Source: Myotis daubentonii (lineage: Eukaryota > Chordata > Mammalia > Chiroptera > Vespertilionidae). From it: a stretch of 64,000 bases of DNA. The notes under the pieces are model-generated. The model had not been told where the DNA came from and did not search any database. It saw nothing but the letters and a program-made list of their open reading frames with translations. Where the stretch lies: positions 40,920,796 through 40,984,795 of the forward strand of contig NC_081842.1 in assembly GCF_963259705.1 (NCBI RefSeq), written 5' to 3'. How positions within the stretch are numbered: the stretch's first letter is position 1; each line of letters begins with the position of its first letter. A program made the position numbers and the translations under genes. Shown here one piece after another: positions 55,990-64,000 of the stretch.

Positions 55990-57125
55990 TGAACACGGGC
56001 GGGAAAGAAGGCCATGCTGGGGATTTGAGCCTTCCCTGCCGCCTTCCACACCTCTGGCCAGCTGCCCTCTGCCCCGCCCTGATGGAGTTCCCGACTCTCC
56101 ATCCCTGAACCCTCCAGGCCAGGGGACCCTGGTCCACCCTCAGGAGCACGCGCCTTTCCCCGCGCTCCCGCGTGTTGCCAGGGCCGCGCCCGGCTCGGTT
56201 TCCGCGCGCGGGGGCGCCCTGGAGAGCAAACCACGCCGGCCTCACTGTGCGCGCGGGCCGAGCGGTTCACTTTGACATTGGAGTCTAGTCGGGCGATCTG
56301 GCCGGCGGGGCAGCCGGGGCAGCGAGGCGCGTGGGGCGGGGGCGGGGAGCCGGGCGGGCTGTGCGGGCCTCGCGGGGGCTGGGCCCCAGCCAAGAGCGGG
56401 AAACCGGGTGGCGCGCGAGGGCGGCGGGCCGCGGGGGGCGCAGCGCCTCCCGGGCCCCGGTGACCCGCGCGGCCCGCCAGCCTCCGCGTCCCAGCGCGAG
56501 TGACATCGGGTGGGGGCTGCCCGTCCCCAGGGCCCGGCCAACCTGGAGGCCGGCGGCTGGGAGAAGGCGCGCCCATCCTCAGCCCCAGCTCCCCTGGGTC
56601 TCCACTCCCGAGGCCGGGATGGGCGGGCGCCCCGAGGCTTTGAGAAAGAAGGGCCCGTCCGGGCGCGCGCGCGGGTGAGATGCTGGAGCTGGAGCTGGGC
56701 GTGGGGACGGGACGGCCCCTGCCCGGCCTGGAAGTGCGCGCACCGGTGGCGGCGTGGCGCGGTGGCGTTTTGTCTACGCGGATCACTGAATGGCGGTGGG
56801 CGAGCGGAGCGACCACCGGGTCTTCTAGTTACCGGCACCCGCGGCCCTGACGCCCCCGCGGGCAGCGGGACCCGCCCCCGCCGCCCCGGAGCGGCCGCTC
56901 CTCTTTGAGCCTCACGCCGGGCAGTTGGGTGGCGGTGCCGCGAGGAGCGTGAGGTTCGGTCGCCGCCCCGCGCCCCCGCATCCCCAGAGGCGTCCCCTGG
57001 ACCCCGACAGGCCTCCCGGGAGGCTGCGGCCGGACCCCCCCGGAAGCCAGGCCCACCAGAGTCTGACTTCTTTCCACGTGGTGAGGGCAGAGCGGCCAGT
57101 TGGTGAATGGTGGATGGCTTCATGA
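55990..57125. promoter_or_regulatory. CpG island, candidate promoter
   Basis: Dense CpG, with GC very high between about 56,130 and 57,060 (for example CGCGCGCGCGGG near 56,661), against AT-rich surroundings. It is the only such block in the window and lies in its repeat-poor part. Open frames of 100-350 codons run in both directions, as expected when stop codons are depleted by GC richness. None shows a recognised domain, so none is called. The strand of any transcription is not shown by the sequence; the candidate exon at 60,3xx suggests rightward. Confidence 0.8.
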
Positions 57126-57329
57126 GGGGGAAGCCACAGCGTTCCCCATAGCTGGTGGCTACAGCGTGACACTATGCCATCGCAGTGGAACTCCTGATTG
57201 TAGGGGCAGTGGTTCGCTGGGACATGCAGGCCCTGATCGTGCGTATAGTGTTGCCTTATAAGAAGCACTCGACGGCGTAAAACCAGGGCGGGGTGCCCCT
57301 CTGGCTAATCACCTCTGCCTTTAGTCCCT

Positions 57330-57440
57330 TTGCATCCCGGTTTTTATCCCCTCTCTACCTTCCCTTTCCCTCCCCCCCCCTCCCCCAGTCTTTTCTCACT
57401 CCTTCTCTCCCTTCCCCTTCCTCCTTCCCTCCACCTCCTT
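57330..57440. repeat. Polypyrimidine (CT/C-rich) tract
   Basis: TTCCCTTTCCCTCCCCCCCCTCCC and similar runs on one strand. Confidence 0.6.
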
Positions 57441-58196
57441 GAGTTGTTGGTGCTGCAGGCCACTCACTCACCATCCCCGTCCAGGAGCAGCGGGGTAAAC
57501 CCCCACACCTCCCAGTATGGATTGCACTTGTAGAATTGGAGCGCACAGGTTGGACCCCAAAGCACTTTTGATTAGTGAAGTTTCCTATCAGAGCCCATAA
57601 ATGCAGGTTTTCAAGGATTTTCCCGGCCCCTCGGAAAGCCGTTTCTATAACCTACAGTCGTTTTGGTTGTGTGCTTGCTCCCACAAGAAAGGAACTGGCC
57701 GGGGCTTACGTTCTGGATGCAGAAAGATTATTTTAAAGGTAGTTTCCCGGTTGCAGACAACCAATTCTTGATTCCCTCACCTACCAAGGCAGTTTGTCAT
57801 TTTGGCCCTTCACCTCAACACATCCCACATTTCTTAAAGGCGCAAGTCTTCCGCTACATTGGCTAGAACGCACTACAGCTTTTGAGACAACTTTGGGGCA
57901 CTTGCCTACAAAACTCTTCCTGATCCTTCACAAGAGAGTAAGGCCAACTGAGAGACTGTAAACTTCCTTACATCTGGGACTGAACAGATTCGATCGATAA
58001 GACGTGTAAGGTTTGCTCACCCTTAGTCACAGTTGGCCACTCACTGATGCCTTTCTATCTTACAGACTTAGATTCAACCCCAACCCCCTCCCTCAGTGGA
58101 GAAAGCACAGCAGTTCAGATTCTTATTTCAGGTCATCATAAAAAGCAAAATAGCTTTTAAACAGGTTGGGCATCCTTTATAAGCTTTTCCATTCAG

Positions 58197-58263
<67 letters not shown>

Positions 58264-60235
58264 CAAGGGAAGCAGGAAGAGAGCATTCCATTATTTCAGT
58301 GGATTGCTTTTTAGTGCAAAGTTAGAAGAACACTGGAGTAAACATTTTAAGTTGGCCTCTCCCACTCCACCTTTAGTTGGGAGAAGGGTTTTTTACTATT
58401 GACTTTTGCATAATGCCCCCCCCTCCTTCCCTACAAAGTAGAATACACCAAAAGTCACAAATACACCTTCCTTAGCCTGCTCTATTAAAGGTCACCCTTG
58501 ATTTACGCTCTTCAATTCCCCATCCACCAACACACTTACACTTACACAAGCACATTTTTCTGGATCTAGAGAGCATTGAGATGTGCACAACTTTCTTAGT
58601 ATTGCCCTGACTTTCATTCTTTTCAAACAGACATTAATGTGTTCACCTGTTGGGTGTGTGTGTATGTGTGTGTGTGTGTTTCAGATTCCACAGGAAAGGT
58701 TTGAATTGGTGTCTAAGTAATAGTCACCAAGAATCCCTTATTAGATGCCTTCCAGACCACTTGTAAACCAATAACATTGTTGTTGCCAAATGGAAAGTAG
58801 AAGCTAAGATCAGTTTTGTCAAGATATTCCTTTGAGCATTCATCTTTCTTTTACTTTGGATGGTTTGTGGGAAGAATCGGAAGACTGAATGGGGCAGGGG
58901 ACCAATGAGAACCGATGGAAACTTCTTTTTTTAAAATTCAAGGCATTTTCCCAGACTGCTGTCTTGCCACAAATGAAAACATACAGAGCAGAAGTCATGA
59001 AAGTGGATTGTTGTCACTCTGGGCTGTGGGAGGCCTGGAGAGACCTGGCCTTAATTCCTAGCCACCTTCCCCTTCCCTCGCAGCACCCTCCTTGCCTAAG
59101 GATTCGGGGCTCTCTCAAAGTTACGGACCTCAGCTGGGTCTAGGTGGGCCGAGGCCGAGGCTCTCCATGGACTTGAGGAAGAAGGGGACTGTAAGAAGAA
59201 GCCTGGGCGGGCGGGGCACTGTAACCAGAGGGCTGAGGCCACCTGGCAGGATGGCGATCAAGGAGTCAACACTAGCTATCAGTGCATGCAAGAGAGCCCG
59301 AGGAGGACCCTTTGGGTGCTAGAGACCAATGTTTAGCTCGTTCCACTCCTCCCCCTGGGCTCCCAACTTAGGTTTTCTGGGATTGGAGACCTACCCAGAG
59401 GAGAAGGTTAAGGACACACGCCTAGCCCCTGCCCGACACACGCAGGCACGGGTGGGCGCTTGCAGAGATCAGGAGACACACCTCAAGTCCTCAGTGGTCT
59501 GTGTGTCTGGCTCATGCAGTTGTGCATCGTCAACAGGGGAGGGGAGAGGAGAGCCTCGCTGGATTTCCTTAGTTGCTCTCTCTGGGGTTATGTCTCCTCT
59601 CCCCCCATCCTCTGCCTCACCCCATCAAGACCAAATAGAATTGAAACTCCGTTGCCTTTGCCTGCACGGGAGCCTAAAAATTCAGGTTTTGATAAGGTTA
59701 CTGCACCATCGATACAATTGCAGTTTTTTTTAAAAAAAAAGCCTCCTCAAAGAGACAGATGTTTGGGCTGATTAAGAATTCAGGAGAAAACCTGCAGCTG
59801 CCCCAAGGAATAATCTATTGGACAAATATTTTAATAAAAAGATATGAAGAGATCAGTCCGACCTTGCAAGGTCTTCTGCTTTTTTTAAAAAAAAAAAAAT
59901 CTTTATCAAACCCCTATTCTATGGCTTCAATAAACAGAACCCATTACCTCACGGCATCTTTTGTTGGCCCCATACAAGAGAGAACAAAATGGTTATTCAG
60001 GGAACGCTTTCGATTTTTATTGTGGGTAGCCTGCACAAAGAGCTGTGTTATTGTATTTAAAAGAACCATCTGTAGCAGAAACAATGGCATCAAATTATCT
60101 TTGAATACCCACTGAAAAAACATAAAGCTTTTTTTTTTTTATTCTTCTTCTGTACGGTGGGGGGGATAGAGCAGTGTTAGGATAACTGACTTTTTTGTTG
60201 TTCTCTGGGTGCATTCTTCTCGCTCCCCCTCTCTC
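57441..60235. other. Low-repeat block downstream of the CpG island
   Basis: No SINE, Helitron or L1 seen. It contains a (TA)n and a short (TG)n (58,652-58,680). The 134-codon frame at 59,329-59,733 (+) overlaps others and shows no domain. This could be intron or upstream DNA of the gene at right. Confidence 0.45.
58199..58261. repeat. (TA)n microsatellite
   Basis: About 62 bp of uninterrupted TA repeats. Confidence 0.95.
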
Positions 60236-60286
60236 CCCCTCACCCTCTCACTCCTCTCTCTCTCTCCCTCTCCCTCTCTCTTTTAA
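60236..60286. repeat. (CT)n-rich tract
   Basis: CCCCTCACCCTCTCACTCCTCTCTCTCTCTCCCTCTCCCTCTCTC, immediately upstream of the candidate exon. Polypyrimidine like a splice acceptor or a GAGA-type promoter element. Confidence 0.7.
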
Positions 60287-60329
60287 AAAATCAGCCATTT
60301 GGGGTTTTAAGCCATAAACGATTTTTCTT

Positions 60330-60624
60330 GTTGCAGGGGATTGCAGTGGCAAAGCTAGGCTAGGTCTTGGAGGCTGGTGTGAGGCGAAGCGGGCGAAGGC
60401 AGGAGGCTGATGGAGAGACTGGGGGGAAGAAAAGCCGAAATGGATTCACCGTGCCTTGGATGGAGGATGAGAAAGGAACTGCAAGCTCCTTCAACTGCTC
60501 TGTCCGGTGAGAAGTGATCTAGCTTGGGCTGACAAGAGGCTGAGGGAGCCCTCACCACGTTCTTTCGCTTTTTTACCTGCCAATCAAACTGCTACAAGAC
60601 AACACCCTGATCTGCCATGGACAT
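60330..60624 (+). other. Candidate 5' exon with splice donor, gene not identified
   Basis: The sequence up to CTGCCATGGACAT|GTAAGT contains a start codon at 60,617 in strong Kozak context (G at -3, G at +4) followed after eight bases by a consensus donor GTAAGT (60,625-60,630). If used, the exon would be nearly all 5' UTR and code only Met-Asp plus two bases of a third codon (phase 2). An earlier ATG (60,410) starts a short frame that stops within the exon, so an upstream ORF is possible. A CpG island lies about 3.2 kb upstream and a polypyrimidine tract about 45 bp upstream. The exon's left edge is a guess. I cannot name the gene. Confidence 0.4.
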
Positions 60625-60630
60625 GTAAGT

Positions 60631-63600
60631 AGTTTGCAACCCAACTTTGACATTCAACTGCTAGCTCACTCCTCTCCGCCCACCCCACCCCCAACTCACT
60701 TTATTTCCCTCTCATTCTTTTTTTTTTTTTTTCCTTTTGACCTTTAAGAGATCTGGAAATATACCCTGTGTGACAGTCGTTTAACACAGGCAGATTTCAG
60801 TCTGAAAGCGTTAAGTTGTGGGCTTAAATGCTAATTTTGATTTCTTTAACAAATGCGGAAATGAAGTGGCATTATTTTATCCTCCTAACAGTTTTAGTGC
60901 TGAACATAACCAGTTGCCTTGCAAGGGTGTGTTCGTTTCCTTTTTTTATGAATATGAAGAAATCTCTGAGCCCCCAAAGAGAAATGCAGAAATGAAAGTC
61001 AGGCTTCCATTTTAAGAATGTTACACTCTAGCATTTCATCCCTACAAAGAACCTTCTCCAGACCAAGAGTACATAGAATGGGAAGAGTGATTTGAGCCCA
61101 AAGATACATGTCATGAGGGGGTTGCTACTATTTCACCTGGCGTCTTCCTATTTTGGTGGTGGAATGGGGGGTGGGGGGGGGGTGAAAAAAAAGAGAAGGA
61201 AAGGACGTGGCGACACCTCGTTCTTTATGAGAGATTGTCATTGACATCTAGAGATGCAAGAGGGCAGGATAAGCAGGAAATATTACCTGAAGGAGAGAAT
61301 TACAGGGCATGAGGAAGCTGGAAGCTGGAAGCCGGGGGGTGGGGGGAAGATTCTGTGGGAAGTTGTGTGCGGGCGGATGGGGGCTTGTTCTCTGGCGCCC
61401 TCTAATGGCAATTAGAACCACTGTGTTACTTTCTTAATTCAGTACTGGGAAAAGCGGCTGGGTTTTTTGTTGTTGCTGCTGGTGGTGGTTTTTTCTCCGC
61501 AGACTTAGAAACTAGAGACTATTCGTGGATTAAATTGATTCTTTTCATCCCAGGAACTTATGCATATATCTTTAAATTATCATTGTTTTCTCCTCAAACA
61601 TCCCCTCCCCTCCCAAAATTTTGTTAGACTAATAGAGGAGGAGAGGCTAATGGTAAATGAATGTATGGAGGGTGGCCCATGCCCAATTAGTAACTCGGAA
61701 AAAAGGGATTCCTTTGCTACCTGAACATCATTCGGACTCTTATAGGAGTGTGTAGGGTGTGGGGTAGAGTGGGGAGGGATGATTTGGAAATTGCAGATTC
61801 TGACACGGGTTCATTATAATACAATTTAAAGGGGGCTCTTAGGAACCTCTGTTATTGCGACATGTGGTGGTCAGGGGGCTTTCCTTCCCGCCTCCTTTTT
61901 CTTTTTTCTTTTTCTTCTTTCTTTCGTTCTTTTTTTTTTTTTAATTTGGTAGATAAAGGTTAATCTTGGGCTGAATGATAGAGCTATGATTGACAAGAGA
62001 AAAGGTGTTGAGGGCAGGTCGCGCTGTCTTATTTACAGCCCACTGCTTGCTGTAGAGTCTTTGTTAGGACTGGAAAGCTAATTTAGTGCTGATCAAAAGC
62101 ACCACAGAGTTAAAGGACTGGTAATGACTGCTAATTTCATTTCAGCCTCATGCATCCCCAACTGCTGTAATTAAAGACACGCTATTTAAATACAGGTGAA
62201 GGTTTTTGGGGGTTTTTTATGTTGGGGTGGGGGTGGGTGGATTACAATTTTAGTTAGATTTCATCTTATACATGGGTGTTATGTAGTCCAACACCAGATT
62301 TATTTTTAAGAGCCATTTCATGTCATTTATACCTGGCTTTGCAGAATCGACAGTTTAAAATGTGTCAATCCATAAAAGCTCCCATTTAAAGAAAGAAAGA
62401 AAGAAAGAAAGGGGGGGGAGGATGCAGAGGAGTAACTGTTGGGGGGGATTTAAATATTTGGGTCTCTTTCCCCCCCACCCCACTTCAAATTAATAGAAGG
62501 GCCTTCGAAATAGCTAAAGTATTTGAAACTTGGGGCAAGGTTAACAGGCCAGAGGGATCAGTGTCAGCTTTTAAGACTTCTAAAAAGCTGATCATGTGAA
62601 CAGATGGAAAAATATATTTTTAATTAAATAATTTCCCTTACACTGTAGCTGCAGAGTTGGCTCAGAAACCGTGTAATTCCTCAACCGATAGGAGTTTCTT
62701 TATGAGAACATCAAAGCATAAAAAGCTCTACATTTTCGGAGTTGGTTAAAATTGATAACCACCACCCCCCCGCCCCCACCCACACACACACCCCAAAAAA
62801 GAATTTTAGTCTTTAATCTCTTTTTATCCACGGAGACTAAAGCTCTATACTCGACCCGGCAAGCGGCTTTCGCCTTCCGGGGCTGGAACCCGGCTCAGAT
62901 GTGAAGCGGCAATGAGCCGCCGCTCAGGTTCGTGCCCAGCGCCCCCTGTTGGACACAGTAGAAGCTGCGCAGCGCCAGTCCTGGAAATCGCTAGAACCTG
63001 GCTCTGGGGTTAGAGACAACTCTTTATTACTCTCCAAAACGGAGATGGGGGCAAAGAAACAAGCTTTTATATCCTTTAAAGATAATTTAATTGTAAACCA
63101 ATAAAAATTACAAGGAGATAATACAACTTTAATTTAGTAAAAAGTAAAGCTTAACCTCCTATTCCTCCTCCTCACATCCTAGCCAACCCCTACCCCCCAT
63201 TTGGGTTTAGGGCTCTTATTAAAGATTCTGTGATAGTGAAACAGGTAGAGAAGCACGATTTAAAAAAACAAAGAGAATTTCTTCTGTAGCGGTGGAGAAT
63301 CAAGCCAAAGTTACTTCTCCCGTTAGGCACACATTCAAAAAATAAAACGGACGGTGCTGCTGTTTGCTGTTTTGACATTGTCAACAGCATCTTGAATGCC
63401 ATCAGAGATCCTTCAAGTGTTGTAACCGAGTCTCTGAATAAATGAAGCATTTGCTCCTCTTTGTTTATTTTCATAATGTAATTAAAAGGCCAGTCTGTTC
63501 TTTGAATGTTTCCCATCCCCAAACCGATCTTGATCAAACTTTTCCTTTCCCCGTTAGTGGTTAAATTCCAGATAGTATTTAGGAAACAGGTGCCTGACAC

Positions 63601-64000
63601 CTTTCTTCTTTTATCTCAGCCTTAGGCTTGCAGGGAAAGTGGACCAATGATAAAGAGTATTTTCTTTTGAAATTCATCATTTCCATGGACCAGGAATCCA
63701 AATTATCCTAGGGGGGGACAAGGACTGTTTTTACACTTCCAAAAACTACCTGTCCCCATAAGAAAGCGCTTTGACCTGTTCTTCGGTGAGCAAATAAAGA
63801 CCAAAGTGCACTCTGCATTCTTTCAGAAAGATCAACTATAAAAATGAGACCTCTTTTGAATTTAAAACAATGGGGAAAGATGGGTTTATTTAGGTGTGTA
63901 AAGTCGAGTTGGAATAATTCGTGTGCTAAATGACCAGATGAGGTCTCAGCGAGGTGTTTTATGATTTCAGTCATCAGGGATGTACTTACAAGTTTAATTT
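60631..64000. other. Repeat-poor sequence to the window edge, probable intron or regulatory DNA
   Basis: No classified transposable element recognised. It has poly-T (60,718-60,733; 61,930-61,942), poly-G (61,164-61,182) and (GAAA)n (62,389-62,410) patches, and a GC-richer island-like patch at 62,850-62,990. 62,050-62,200 and 63,190-63,620 look compositionally constrained. The 136- and 88-codon minus-strand frames at 63,190-63,974 have no domain that I know. Confidence 0.45.

Noticed and set aside
55758..56816. 352-codon open frame on the minus strand, and a 293-codon frame at 56,242-57,123
   Set aside because: They lie in the CpG island, where stop codons are depleted. Several frames on both strands are open at once, the translations are Pro/Arg/Gly-rich, and no domain is recognisable.
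60400..60560. ATG at 60,410 as the true start of a protein
   Set aside because: The frame stops within the candidate exon and before the splice donor. At most it is an upstream ORF.

Overview
This window reads as nuclear DNA of a vespertilionid (vesper) bat, probably from beside a gene rather than inside a long coding region. Three repeat classes together support this: about 25 tRNA-derived SINEs of the VES type, 13 Helitrons of the HeliBat type (5' end TCCTATATAATAAAAG-like, 3' end GGCCTCTAG next to a GTGCAC...GTGCAC palindrome, inserted between A and T), and SPIN-like and other short hAT elements with 8-bp target duplications. Among mammals, abundant Helitrons are known essentially from vesper bats. 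I found no complete cellular protein-coding gene.

Layout. 1-14,371: antisense LINE-1 ORF2 pieces (1-1,160; 9,660-13,917) broken up by Helitrons and VES SINEs, plus MIR, MER5A, MLT1, a MER3-like element and two short hAT insertions. 14,372-20,645: mostly unique sequence with MIRs, an L1 3' stub, old SINEs and a (TG)n tract. 21,108-24,108: a Helitron-rich block holding a two-part composite Helitron and a run of three Helitrons inside an old L1. 26,848-28,752: a full-length LINE-derived element with a 5' UTR, an intact 282-codon ORF1 and a 3' UTR but no ORF2 (half-L1, HAL1-like). 29,084-32,206: a SPIN-type hAT, SINEs and an endogenous betaretrovirus-like (ERV2) solo LTR with a 6-bp duplication. 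33,148-34,849: a second composite Helitron with the same junction, containing a 47-bp minisatellite. 35,286-46,995: an L1M, Helitrons, a decayed hAT-transposase-like pseudogene, a young 5'-truncated L1 with a 31-bp target duplication, a sense L1M and an L2. 47,000-64,000: nearly repeat-free, with a CpG island at about 55,990-57,125 and a candidate 5' exon ending in a GTAAGT donor at 60,624/60,625. Low repeat load, a CpG island and AT-rich homeobox-like motifs suggest the 5' end of a developmentally regulated gene on the + strand, but I could not identify it.

How the parts work together. The elements form datable nests. MIR, L2, L1M and MLT1 are oldest. VES-like SINEs and L1 stubs lie over them, and Helitrons and hAT elements are often youngest. 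L1 machinery plausibly mobilised the VES SINEs, the HAL1-like element and a possible retrocopy, because all carry A-rich tails and target duplications. Most long open frames here are by-products of a CpG island or of tandem repeats, not genes.
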